Positions 31,755 to 41,940 of a DNA stretch of 64,000 bases are shown here, in pieces (positions within the stretch are counted from its first letter, which is position 1; every line of letters starts with the position of its first letter). The notes beneath the pieces were generated by a model that saw nothing but the letters and a program-made list of their open reading frames with translations, made no database searches and was not told the origin of the DNA. Source of the DNA: Paulinella micropora (lineage: Eukaryota > Cercozoa > Imbricatea > Euglyphida > Paulinellidae). The stretch lies in assembly GCA_019918135.1 (NCBI GenBank), contig WBZZ01000417.1, positions 110,001 through 174,000 of the forward strand. The letters run 5' to 3'. Both the position numbers and the translations under genes were made by a program.

Positions 31755-31787
31755 GTTGATTTTCCTGACTCATCTATATTTAGAATT

Positions 31788-32288
31788 TTAAAAAGCATTT
31801 TTCAATATCGTTATTTTTTCTTTCTTAGCACCTGAAGATTGATTATATACTTTTACACTTACACTACTTGATTTCTTTCGTTTCCCCTTCTTTTGTTTTG
31901 GTATTTCTTCTTCGCTACTCTCGCTTTCACTTTCTTCGCTCTCGGGCTCTGGCTTCTTCTTCTTTTCTCTCTTAGTCTCCGCTTTCGCTCTTTTGATTTT
32001 CATTTTCGCCATCTTTTCCGCAATGATATCAGTGAAATCAACCTCATCCTCACTCTCACTCTGCTCAGGTGTGTCATCTTGTTTCTTCTCATTAAGGATA
32101 TCGGTTGCTAAATTCTTATTTTCTATCTCTGCTATTTTTCTCTCCATATCTTCGTCTTCGTTTTTAACCGCGTTTCGGTATTGCGCCAAAACATTTTTAG
32201 CATGCTCCATCTTTCGTTGTTTCGCTTTCGCTTTTATTCCTTCCACAGCACTACCCCAATTCTTACGACTTGCTTCGGGGACGGCATT
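31788..32288 (-). pseudogene. Lys/Glu-rich, low-complexity protein
   Basis: 152 codons ending at TAA 31788, with a short N-terminal part from an ATG at 32288 in another frame. Composition is mostly Lys, Glu, Ser and Asp: a coiled helical start, then acidic Ser/Glu blocks alternating with basic KKKK patches. Disordered, probably nucleic-acid or histone-like interacting, but no domain is recognised. Divergent from the giant fibre gene across a hairpin pair. Confidence 0.45.
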
Positions 32289-32340
32289 CTATACTAAGAT
32301 TAATACATTTTAGTAATTTTTAATAAATAATTAATTGATA

Positions 32341-32478
32341 TTTGACAATCTCACTTCGTGCTGACGCACTTTCGTTTATTGTCAAACATCGTTTTAAAAT
32401 AAAATTTTATTCTAATGATATAGGAAACGATTTTCTAAAACACGCGAAAGCGAAGCGAAAGTGTGAATTTAGAAAATC
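32341..32478. repeat. Intergenic hairpin pair, unit 1
   Basis: Hairpin A: TTTGACAAT (32341) pairs with ATTGTCAAA (32378), with an inner GTGC-TGAC-GCAC stem. Hairpin B: GATTTTCTAAA (32429) pairs with TTTAGAAAATC (32468), loop containing GCGAAAGCGAAGCGAAAGTG. The fibre ATG at 32480 begins one base after hairpin B. Confidence 0.85.
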
Positions 32479-32479
32479 A

Positions 32480-35400
32480 ATGAGTCAATATAAGTCTCTC
32501 TTAGGCTTGTCAGAAATTGCTGTTGATAGTCTAAATATACTTAACTTAGACCTAACCAATACCAACATAGTGGGCTTGAACACAGACAGAGTGCCAGAAG
32601 ATGCTGACCCCGTAAATCTTTATTACACTGACGGCTGATTTGATACAAGGTTATCCAGCAAATCAACGACTGATATCAAAGAAGGAAAAAATTTATACTA
32701 CACAGAGCAACGAGTAAGGGATAATGACGAAGTCAAAGCCTCAACTCAACACAGAAGCAATACTTCCAATCCGCACCAAACCAGGTTATATAATTTGATA
32801 GACACAAACTTATTCGCACAAGCGAGCGGACAACTTACAACGATGTAGAAGGCAAATGGAAGAATACTGCCCTTGGTTCAATTGATACACTTTCAGATGT
32901 GGTTATAACTGCGCCGATAGCAATGAATAGTTGTCTAACATATAATTCAATAAACTGGGTAAATAAAACATTTCCGATAAATGTGGATGAATTCGGCAAT
33001 ATTAGTATGGGAAGGAAGAATATAACAGGAGTTAATTTACTAAATACCAAAGATGTTGATGAATGGATATTTGAACACCAAGATAATAATGATAAAGTTT
33101 CAGCAAGTGGAAGTATAGATAGCCACAGCGATGTCACAATAACAGGCTTCCCAGCAGATAACCAATTACTCATTTATAGCACGGGGCAATGGAGAAACAC
33201 CACACCACCCTTTCTTAGATTAGACGGCACTGCTAATATGACGGGGGCACTAAATATGGGTGGTTATGCTATTTCGGGTGCTTCTACGTATAATGGAATT
33301 AATCTCGCTAATCTCGCAGTTGATGGTTCGGTGGTCAAACTAACAGGAGACCAAACTATAGCGGGTACTAAAACATTCAGCAGTATAATAAATGCGAGTG
33401 CGGGGATTGATATGAAAAGCCAAAGCATAACAAATGTAAATCAACTAAATGGCAGGTCTATCACAACTTGGCTATCAGAGCACGATACTAACACGGCAAA
33501 AATGTCGGCGAGTGGAAGTATTGATACACATAGCAATGTGATTATAAAAACAGCAGCAGATAATCAACTACTCATTTATAGCACTGGACAATGGAGAAAC
33601 GTGGCATCACCCTTTCTTAGATTAGACAGCACTGCTAGTATGACGGGAGGACTAAATATGGGAAACCAAAGCATAACAAATGTGAATCTGGTTGATGGTG
33701 TGGATGTTTCTGTCCTTGATAGTTCGGCAGTTAAAACCTCAGGAAACCAAACCATAGCAGGAATTAAGACATATAGCAGTGGCGTTGAAATTACTGAAAA
33801 TTCAATCAATTCAACAACAAAAGGCACATTCATCGTTTTTAATTCTACCAGTAATATCGGGTCTATTGCTAGTTTGGATATGAACACGGCAACATATTAC
33901 AACTTTGAAATTTCTGCGAAAAAAATAAGTTTTATTATTGACGGGACGATTGTTTCGTGGTTTAATGCTACTGGCTTAGATTGTAATAGCAGTCGGATTG
34001 TTAATCTGGGAGCACCACAAAATGCGAATGAAGCGGTAAATAGGCAATATCTGGATGACAATTGTGTGAAACTAACAACAGACCAAACCATAACAGGAAG
34101 TAAAACATTTAATGGTGCGAGCACTACTATAAAATATCTAACTTTAACGAACAATGCAGATGTTAATAATCAAACTATCACAAATGGTGGAAATATAACA
34201 TATAATTGGGCGAGGATATTAAACCAAAATGGAGGAGATATATTCTTTTCACAGACATCAGGTGATTATCAGTATTTCTTATTTACTCTAAATACTGCTA
34301 CAAGCGGAACCGCAGACCAAAGAGGTTATGTATTCACGAATGTAGCATTTGATGTAAAAGGGGCGGGACTTTATATTTCAAAACTTTTGGACAATAAAAG
34401 TGCTTCGTCTGACATTGTCCGTTTTAACAATGCTGGTGGTATGCGTTTTTATGGTGCTTTGGATATGAATTCAAACAACATAACAAATGGTGGAACAATA
34501 ACGGGAACATCAATCACTTCAACTGCGGGGATATCAACATCGGCATTAACGGCAAGCGACAAAATAACAACATCACTAACATCAGATATAAGTAGGCCAA
34601 TAATTATAGGAAACACATCAAAATCATTGAATGGGGCGACAGGTGGTTTAGAATTATATGGAACGGCTTCAAATATCGGAGGAGCACACTTACAAGCAAT
34701 AACAACGGCTGATGCTTATCCAACATTTCAATTATTGAACTGGACACACGACAACGTAGGTGTAAGTTTTGATGCGTATTATGACGGCGCAAACTGGAAA
34801 TCAAGTAATGCTGGCTCAAACTTTCAAATATACAAAAACTCAAACAAACTTGCTTTTAACTATAAATCAGGAATAACAGCAGGAAGCAATGTAACATGGT
34901 CTGAGGCGATGAATGTAAGCACTGCGGGCTTATTAACAGCAAGTGCGGGTATATCAACAACAACATTGGCAACAAGTGACAAAATAACGATCGCACAAGA
35001 TAGACCATTAATATTGGGAAGAACAACGAGAGGATTGGCGGCATACACTGGTGGATTAGAATTATACGGGACATCTGGTGTAGCAGGGCCGCATATACAA
35101 GCATTTACAACAGCCGATCCAAATTATCCTTGCTTTCAATTAATTAACAATAGTCATAGCGACATATCATTTAAATTTGATTGTTATTGGGATGGCGCAA
35201 CAAATGATAAGTCAAGTTCTGCCACCTCAAATTTTATGATAGCCAAAGGCACTAATCTTGTTTTTCAATATGCGTCAGGGGTAGCGGTGGGAAGTAATGT
35301 AACATTTAACACCGCAATGACAATTGATAGCACATCAGGCTTATTAAGCACGAAGGCAATAACCGCAAGCGGAGCAATAACGGCAAATGGGGCGGTTACA

Positions 35401-36180
35401 TGTGCGTCGTCATTTACGGCAAACCAAGGGTCAAAAATAACGATTCAAGGCGGAGCAAACGGTGGACCAAATAACGGAATATTTTTGTATACGAACAATG
35501 ACACGAACTGGGGGATTTATATGGGTCAGCCGGGAAATAACAGAAGTTTATCAAATGGAACAGCGGTCGCTGGATATGGTATTACCGGTTTTGTCGTGAG
35601 ATTTAGAGTAAATAATTCTACAAATGAAGGTGCTGTGTGGGAGAATAGCGGTGAAATTCTTTTAATGACTTTGAATGGGAATACAGGAAATTTATGGGTT
35701 AAAGGTTCCGTGACTGCTCCGTCAGACAGAAGAAAAAAAGAAGACATAAAAGAATGTTTAGGTTTAGATTTTATCAACAAATTAAATCCAGTCTGCTATC
35801 GCATGATGGATGATAACAAAAAAAAGAGAGCAGGGTTAATAGCACAGGAATTAGAGGAAGTCTTAAAAGAAATAAAAATTAATGATTTTGCTGGACTTTT
35901 AAAAGATGCGGTTATGTGTGAATGTCCGATACAAAAAGCAGAATGCGAAATGAAAGGAGAGAAGTTAGATATGTATAATACGAAAATGATTGAGACTGGC
36001 GAATTTACGTATAGCATTGCTTACAGCGAATTTATCGCACCATTAATTAAGGCCACACAGGAGTTATCGGCAAAGGTAGTTAATTTAGAAAAAGAAAATA
36101 AACTTTTACTTAATATACTACAAGACCAAGCAAATCAATTAGCAGAAATCCGAGCAGTCGTTTTTTCAAATGTCAAATAA
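32480..36180 (+). pseudogene. Giant fibre with repeated beta blocks and S74 chaperone
   Basis: From ATG 32480 a 53-codon start ends at TGA 32636-32638. The same frame continues through a phage-fibre-like NLYYTEQRVRDN repeat to a frame change near 32850, then runs 1093 codons to TAA 36178. The body contains repeated blocks (SASGSIDTHSN, QLLIYSTGQWRN, PFLRLDxTAxMTG) and KLTGDQTIAGTKTF motifs as in phage tail fibres. The C-terminus (SDRRKKEDIKECLG... at about 35725, then RAGLIAQELEEV) is a peptidase S74 intramolecular chaperone: it trimerises the fibre and self-cleaves at the Ser of SDRR using the downstream Lys. Probably the receptor-binding spike. Confidence 0.75.
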
Positions 36181-36536
36181 TACAACTAGACTTCACAGAC
36201 CTCCGCCTATGATGGATATGGATGGCGAACTAACTCCCGAATTAAAGTCTCGTGTTCTTGAAGTAGAACTAAAGACTGAGGAAAAAAAAGCAGAGCACGA
36301 ATTGGAAGATAACTGGAATTGTTGTTGTATAAAAAACAGACCGACCGACAGCCGACTTATTAAATACTTATTTCAAATGGGTATTTCAAATGGGTATCAT
36401 TATAGCCATTATAACCCTTTGTATCGTAAGGCTATCTGAAAAGAACTTACCTTGTGAGGTTGCTAATACCTATGTCGGAATTTTGACCTTACTAATAGGA
36501 ATTTGCCTTCCATCGCCTTCTAGTTCAAAGAAATGA
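36170..36536 (+). pseudogene. Single-pass membrane protein, broken by 13 bp duplication
   Basis: ATG at 36170 overlaps the fibre end by 11 bases. A polar 60-residue N-terminus with a CCC cluster precedes a hydrophobic stretch. TATTTCAAATGGG is repeated twice in tandem at about 36367-36392, shifting the frame. With one copy the frame would continue through two hydrophobic segments to about 36536. The duplication therefore inactivates what would be a membrane protein, likely a virion-membrane or host-membrane factor. Role unknown. Confidence 0.5.
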
Positions 36537-36857
36537 ACACTCGTATAAATGTATTTTATACCAAGAACTATCGCTGGCACATATTAACGGCAGGGCTTCA
36601 TCAAAACTAACACACCAGTCGCTTTGAGGCTTATACACACATTTAAATTTGGTTTCAATACCTTTCTGAATACAGTAAACACACGCATCTCGTTTTGTTT
36701 GATTTGCTCTGCTATAAAAGTCGCAGGCAGTCCGCGAAAATATTTTTGTTATTAAAAAGTTTATGAGTAGTAATATAATCATGGCTACTGAATATAAATA
36801 CCAAAAGATTATTTTTCTAAGCAATGATTTTGTGGGTAAATCATTCAACAAGAACAT
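36525..36857 (-). CDS. Cys-rich membrane protein
   Basis: 110 codons, minus strand, convergent with the neighbouring plus gene and slightly overlapping its end. Residues 18-40 form a transmembrane helix. The C-terminal 65 residues hold about seven Cys, suggesting a disulphide-stabilised extracellular or lumenal domain. Family not recognised. In a plus-oriented cluster this single minus gene may be an accessory acquisition. Confidence 0.5.
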   Translation of the reverse strand: MFLLNDLPTKSLLRKIIFWYLYSVAMIILLLINFLITKIFSRTACDFYSRANQTKRDACVYCIQKGIETKFKCVYKPQSDWCVSFDEALPLICASDSSWYKIHLYECSFL

Positions 36858-36945
36858 TCAAATGTCATTTACACCCACCAAAATGAATGTTAAGTTTATT
36901 CACTAGTATAACGACCAGACGGAAACCAAAACCAGAATTCTTTAC

Positions 36946-37140
36946 ATGGATAGAATTGGAATTATTGGCACATTTGCAGATAGTAAAATAGCAAACATTT
37001 CAAACCTTAGTTATAATTTAGGTGTCGTCGGATGGACGGACAGACAATATACATTTAAAGTCCTTGAAACCGACAGCGGAAATATTGATACAGGAAATTT
37101 AGCGGGACGAATTGTCATATGCTTAGAATTCTTAGGATAA
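36946..37140 (+). CDS. Small beta-rich protein, unrecognised
   Basis: 64 codons, ending 9 bases before the ATPase ATG. Composition is beta-prone with Gly and Asn and no charge clusters. It could be a small virion component or the tail of a truncated structural gene. No hairpin separates it from the ATPase, so they may be cotranscribed. Confidence 0.4.
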   Translation: MDRIGIIGTFADSKIANISNLSYNLGVVGWTDRQYTFKVLETDSGNIDTGNLAGRIVICLEFLG

Positions 37141-37149
37141 TAATATAAG

Positions 37150-37985
37150 ATGGAGAAGTTGAATAACGTAAAGGTTAGACCAGTAAAACAAGAGGGCGAT
37201 GGAAATAAAAAAGCAAAAGGTTATAAATTATTCAACGAGCCGTATGCCAATATATTTCTACTCGCCCGTAAGAAGAGCGGGAAAACAACAGCACTCTTTG
37301 AAATACTGAAACGGACGACAGACAGAAAAGCCCGTATTGTCATTATTGCTTCAACAATACACAAGGACTACATTTATAAAGCAATGGTAAAGCACTTTAA
37401 GAGCAGGGGAAACCCGATGGCTGTATATACCTTTCTAAAATCAGATGGTAATCTCCGACGTGTCGGAGATAGTGTCATTGATTATGAACTTGACAAAAAT
37501 CTCCATCAAGATGGAGATATGCACGAAGGCGAAATTAAACAGGACGATAAAGAACCGATGGAGAAACCACAATTTTTATACTTTGGAAAAGAAAAGAAAC
37601 AGATAAAGGAGGCACCAAAAGAACGACCAAGTACGTATATTTCTCCAGAGGTTGTTTTTGTTTTGGATTTAGGGAGCGGTTTAAGAGATAAGTCCGTAAG
37701 TGATTTGTTAAAAAAGAACAGACACTATAAATCAAAGGTGATTATGTCAAGTCAGTATTTGAACGACCTACGACCAGAAGCCATTAAGCAGTTAGATTAT
37801 TTATTAATCTTTCCAGGCCAGTCTCAGGACAAAATGGAACTCGTGTATAAACATTTAGACCTATCTTTGACTTTGACTATTTTCTTCAAAAATATCACGA
37901 AGCAACAAAGGAGAGATTTAATTTTCTTTATGTCTCAAGTGTTGATGATGAATTAAGAAAAAACTTTGCTTACAGATTAAAATAA
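37150..37985 (+). pseudogene. DNA-packaging ATPase (FtsK/HerA type), frameshifted near the end
   Basis: Walker A is ARKKSGKTTA (about residues 38-47) and Walker B is VVFVLDLGSGLRD (about 168-180), with SSQYLNDLRP (about 198-207) as sensor motif, matching PLV and Polinton ATPases. A frame change near 37870 leads to a C-terminus ending in TAA 37983, immediately before hairpin A of the next unit. Two 20 bp palindromes (37451-37470, 37499-37518) lie inside the coding region between the Walkers. It would package DNA into capsids. Confidence 0.75.
37451..37518 (+). repeat. Two 20 bp palindromes inside the ATPase gene
   Basis: ATCTCCGACGTGTCGGAGAT (37451-37470) and ATCTCCATCAAGATGGAGAT (37499-37518) belong to the same ATCTC...GAGAT family as the inner stems of intergenic hairpins at 38622, 41801, 41829 and 50008. 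Here they are translated within a charged insert, so the family can enter coding sequence while keeping frame. Confidence 0.8.
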
Positions 37986-37990
37986 TGATA

Positions 37991-38118
37991 TTTGACAATT
38001 TCACTCTCATTCGTTTCACTCATTCTCGTTTATTGTCAAACATCGAAACCATCAAAGCGAAAACGATGTTTTAGAATAAGAGAGAGTGCGAAAGCACGAA
38101 TCGCAATTCTAAAATATC
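37991..38118. repeat. Intergenic hairpin pair, unit 2
   Basis: Hairpin A: TTTGACAAT (37991) and ATTGTCAAA (38032). Hairpin B: GATGTTTTAGAAT (38065) and ATTCTAAAATATC (38106). The A stem equals unit 1, the B stem is different but still paired. The ATPase TAA lies just before A. Confidence 0.85.
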
Positions 38119-38171
38119 ATAGATTAAAATGAATAAAAAAAATTGTAAATAATTATTTTTTTCATAGTATA

Positions 38172-38498
38172 ATGGTAGTAAAAACAACTCGTGTTGAAGT
38201 CATTCCAACAATCGGCAAGCGAAATATTAACTCAAACACAAATATGGCTGGAGGCAAAAAGAAAACTGGACGAAAGAAGAAGCAGAGAGGCAAGGGACAG
38301 GTTGGCGGTAAAATTAACTGGGCAAAGGTTGGTAAGACGGCAATGGCAGTGAATAAATTCCTTCGTGATAACAAGATTATTTCAAAGACTGCGAATGCTC
38401 TCGGTGATGTCGGGGTTCCATATGCGTCTCGTATCGGGTCTACCGCTGCGAAACTTGGTTATGGTAAGCAGAGTGGGCGAGGTGCATTGAAGTTCTAG
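38172..38498 (+). CDS. Basic virion core protein
   Basis: 108 codons intact. Residues 26-48 are a Lys/Arg/Gly-rich patch (AGGKKKTGRKKKQRGKGQVG), followed by a helical segment (NKFLRDNKIISKTANAL) and a conserved-looking GYGKQSGRG close to the end. This arrangement, with the alternating helix and GYG-basic tail, is a frequent small gene near the ATPase and protease in PLVs and resembles adenovirus core peptides. It probably condenses DNA in the particle and may be cleaved by the viral protease. Confidence 0.6.
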   Translation: MVVKTTRVEVIPTIGKRNINSNTNMAGGKKKTGRKKKQRGKGQVGGKINWAKVGKTAMAVNKFLRDNKIISKTANALGDVGVPYASRIGSTAAKLGYGKQSGRGALKF

Positions 38499-38501
38499 AT
38501 A

Positions 38502-38679
38502 TTTGAGAATTTCACTTCTATCTGGCTAATCGCCAGATTTTTCGTTTATCCTCAAACATCGTAAAAGATAAAATTATTTTTGCTCTAATAATATATAAGT
38601 GTTAAAACGATTTTCTAAAATATCTCAAACGAGTTTGAGATTTACGAAAAGCGAAGCGAAAGTGTGAATTTAGAAAAGC
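38502..38679. repeat. Intergenic hairpin pair, unit 3
   Basis: Hairpin A: TTTGAG (38502) and CTCAAA (38551), inner ATCTGGC (38520) and GCCAGAT (38532). Hairpin B: GATTTTCTAAA (38609) and TTTAGAAAAGC (38669) with ATCTCAAACGAGTTTGAGAT (38622-38641) inside. ATG of the next gene is at 38681. Confidence 0.85.
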
Positions 38680-38680
38680 A

Positions 38681-38836
38681 ATGGCAGTCAAGAAAGCAAG
38701 GAAGATGAGACCACCGCGTGTTTATAGAAATAAAAGCGGTAGGCCTTACATTATCCAGAAGAGCAAAAAATATTATCTTAATTTTGGCAAGAAAACAAAT
38801 GATATGAGCACACTTCAAATTGTTAAACTTTTATGA
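38681..38836 (+). CDS. Very small basic protein
   Basis: 51 codons, starting one base after hairpin B and ending at TGA 38834, overlapping the next ATG as ATGA. Lys/Arg/Tyr-rich throughout (KKARKMRPPRVYRNKSGRPY at the N-terminus), so DNA binding is likely. The start is supported by its position against the hairpin and by overlap with the downstream gene. Too short for family assignment. Confidence 0.5.
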   Translation: MAVKKARKMRPPRVYRNKSGRPYIIQKSKKYYLNFGKKTNDMSTLQIVKLL

Positions 38837-40727
38837 AATACGTAAGCAGACCAAATAAGCGTGGCGATACTCCAAAAGCAAAGAAAAAAGAAAAGAAGGA
38901 GGATTTAAGAAAAGTTCAAAGCCTGTCGGAGATTGAGCAGAATACGAGAACAGCCATTAATGACCACTTAGACAAACTCAGAAAAGTATGAGGGTATTGA
39001 GGATATAGAGAAAAAAGAAAAGAAAGCAAGGGAGGATTTAGAAGAGGAGAAGAAGAGGCAAGAGCGTCGCGTAGACGCTGATACTAAGGAAAGGCGGGAT
39101 GAGTTGGCAAGGATACCGCAATGAACTATCCGATATCAAGGAACGACAAGAACAAAAAGACAGAGAACTAAGAAGGGAGCAAAAACTCATAGAAGATGTA
39201 AAATATGAAGAAGACAGAAAAAATATAATACAAGCATTACCACCGCCACCGCAATATCAATATATTATGCCACTGCAATATGGGCAGCCACAACAAGCAC
39301 AAGCACCACAATTAGGAACCCCGCCACAAGCACCACAATTAGCACCACCATTTGGAGCACCGCCACTAGCACCACCAATAGATAATTTAGGAAATGAAGC
39401 ACCATTGAAAACAAAAGAACAATATGAGGAAGAAAATAAGCAAAAGCAGAAAGATATTGAAACACTGAAATTAGCAGGATATACAGATAATTTCATATAA
39501 AAGATAGGTCGTAAAGACTTACAAAAAGCCAGTCAGGATATTCAGACGGCTATAGCCACAGCAACATCTTTAGAAGAACAGAAAAAGTTAGCAGAAGAAT
39601 ATAAAGAAAAACTTGAAAAGGAAGAAAAGAAAGCAGAAGAAAAGGGTAAGCATTTTGACCATTTAATATTTAACCATTTTTTAATATCTGGATTTTCAAA
39701 AACTTATCACCCAAACATTACCATAAAAGAGTTAGCACAGGCTTTAAAAAAGAGACTAGATAGTGAAGGTCATAAAAAATTAAACTACAAAGACACTTCA
39801 AAGTGGATTATTGACATGATTAAAAGGTTTAATATTGATGTTGGAAATGAAGAGCAAAATGTGAAAAGAATAATAGCGGATTATGCTAGATATGAAGAGT
39901 ATATGGGTATTAATGAACAAAAAGGGAGTGGAGCGAAGACAGTAGAAGAATTAATGGATAAGGTATTTTCAATAAAAACAAAAAAAAAATATCTATCCCG
40001 CAATGATTGGAAGCACACAATGAATAAAAAGGACTTTGTAAAAACTCTAACTAGCAAAATGACTATAGACCCCAATGTGGGTAAACAAGTTTCAAATGAT
40101 TTGAGCATTGACGAGGGGATGCCCCAACCGCTACCCCCGAGAGTCGCGGAGCCACAGCAACCAGAGCCACAGCAACCAAAGCCAGAGCCACAGCAACCAG
40201 AGCCACAGCAAGAGGAGCCACAGCAAGAGGGAGAGGGACGGGGACTAATGACTAATGAAATAGATGACATAATGAAAAAATATGGATGGTATCTCGGAGC
40301 GATAGCGAGCGATGAAATCTACAAGTTGAAGCCAGGAAGCAGAAAGCAATATGGATGTATTATGAATACAGACCCTAGCAACAAAAAAGGACAGCACTGG
40401 ATGGCAGTATGGATAAGTCTAGATAAAGACAGGAGTGTTGAAGTGTATGACCCTTTAGCGCTTTACCAACCAATGGAAGACTTTCAACAACAAATGAAAC
40501 AACTAATAGATAAAAGCAACCCCGATAGTTATTTGTTAATGAAGGTTAATCAAGTAAAAGAGCAGAGTGATACTTCCTCAACTTGCGGTTGGTTTGCTAT
40601 GCGGTTTCTTCTCCTTCGTTCAAAAGGTGTAAGGTTTAAATTCGCCAGCGGTTTCACAGACTTAAAAGAAGAAGAAGCGGAAAAATTAAAAGCCCAGAAC
40701 GGGTATGGTTTTGACACCTTTTTATGA
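38833..40727 (+). pseudogene. Coiled-coil plus adenain-like cysteine protease polyprotein
   Basis: A start at 38833 yields a charged coil to 38990; after a frame change the coil continues, and from 39099 one frame runs to 40727, broken only by TAA 39498-39500. It has a Pro/Gln/Ala-rich spacer (39230-39390), a helical domain, a Pro-Gln-Glu repeat at about 40130-40230 and the protease. Counting from 39816, His194 in GQHWMAVW, Asp212 in VEVYDPLA, Gln250 and Cys257 in STCGWFAMRF form the adenovirus-protease/Ulp1 layout. It matures virion proteins. Stops at TGA 40725 inside the following hairpin. Confidence 0.7.
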
Positions 40728-40859
40728 GCATCGCTTTCATTCGCTACGCTCATTTTCGCTTGCTCATAAAAGAATAATATTTTTATAAAAAAGAAAAAGC
40801 GATATTTGTAAAACACACAAGAGTTGCGGTAGCAACGAGAGTGTGGATTTACGAATATC
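40721..40859. repeat. Intergenic hairpin pair, unit 4
   Basis: Hairpin A: TTTATGAGCA (40721) and TGCTCATAAA (40761), a 10 bp perfect stem that contains the protease stop codon. Hairpin B: GATATTTGTAAA (40801) and TTTACGAATATC (40848), inner GTTGC-GGTA-GCAAC at 40823-40836. The penton ATG at 40860 abuts hairpin B. Confidence 0.9.
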
Positions 40860-41690
40860 ATGGACTATAAGGGAGGAATAAATTCTGGTATCTATTACAT
40901 AAATAGTAAAAATAGAATAATGGGGACAGACAGAGACTTTACACATGAAGTCAATATGAAGGGGCTAGACAATCCCACACATTGTAAAATTCTTCATATT
41001 TATGTGCCGAAGTCGTATTACTCTGTGACTTCGCCATATAATACTTTCACACTGAGCGAAGACGGATATGAGGCTTTAATTACGATATCTGAGGGCAACT
41101 ACACAATGAACAACTTAAAAAAAACTATCTGAGGTGCTAACCGCGGACAGCCCAAATAATTATACTTATGTGGTATCCAGTAATAATACCAACATAGAAC
41201 CAAAGGACGGCAAATTAACATTCAGTGTGTCAGAGAATAAAGGTATTCAACCGCGGTTTACATTTGATGCCGATACCCGCATTCACGAGGTTATGGGTTT
41301 GGATAGAAATTCAACGTATTTCTTTGCCAATAATTTTATTAAATCGCCAAATGTAATTATTTTAACTAGTGAAAAAACTCTGTATCTTCAATCTGATTTG
41401 GTGAATGAAGGTGATAATCATGTGCTTCAAGAAATATACACAGCCAACGAAATTCCTTTTGGCTCTGTTATTTATGACGGCTCTGGTAGTGAATACGGGA
41501 AAACAGGGTCTGAGTATGGTATATTTTGTCCGCAAGTTCAAACAATGTATTTAGGTTTTACTTGACAGACGAAAACGACCAAGCGATTAATCTTAATGGT
41601 CTGGGAATAGTTATTACTTTACTGGTTTATCGTGAAACTAATTATTTTAGTTTATTTAATTCATTCTTTAATTTACTGAAAGCGCGGTAA
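40860..41690 (+). pseudogene. Penton (minor capsid) protein with two frameshifts
   Basis: The ATG at 40860 follows a hairpin directly. The N-terminus gives RDFTHEVNM and ILHIYVPKSYYSV, the usual penton opening in PLVs, then TFTLSEDGYEA and EGNYTMNNLKK. A frame change in an A run at about 41120 joins SEVLTADSPNNYTYVVSS, and another at about 41555 leads to a C-terminal strand (about 41560-41690) ending LLKAR before TAA. About 275 residues, single jelly roll by pattern. It forms the capsid vertex. Breaks may be homopolymer errors. Confidence 0.65.
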
Positions 41691-41695
41691 AGATA

Positions 41696-41862
41696 TTTAT
41701 CAACTTCACTCTCATTCGCTTCGCTCATTATCGTTTGTTAATAAACATCGAAGGGCTAGTTAATGAAAAACGATGTTTGTAAAACACACGGGAGCGGGGT
41801 ATCTCAAACAAGTTTGAGATTGGAGTGAATCTCCAACGTGTTGGAGATAAATTACAAATATC
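41696..41862. repeat. Intergenic hairpin pair, unit 5
   Basis: Hairpin A: TTTATCAAC (41696) and GTTAATAAA (41737), one mismatch. Hairpin B: GATGTTTGTAAAA (41772) and TTACAAATATC (41852), containing two inner palindromes: ATCTCAAACAAGTTTGAGAT (41801-41820) and ATCTCCAACGTGTTGGAGAT (41829-41848). Confidence 0.85.
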
Positions 41863-41940
41863 AATATTTGATTTAATTATTTTTTCTACACTATTATATA
41901 TTCTCGTGAATTAGTTCATTTACAGGAAGCAAAAGCAAAA

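Noticed and set aside
41132..41565. In-frame stops in the element 2 penton as recoded codons
   Set aside because: Both breaks are frame changes (an A run near 41120 and a shift near 41555), since the protein resumes in a different frame.
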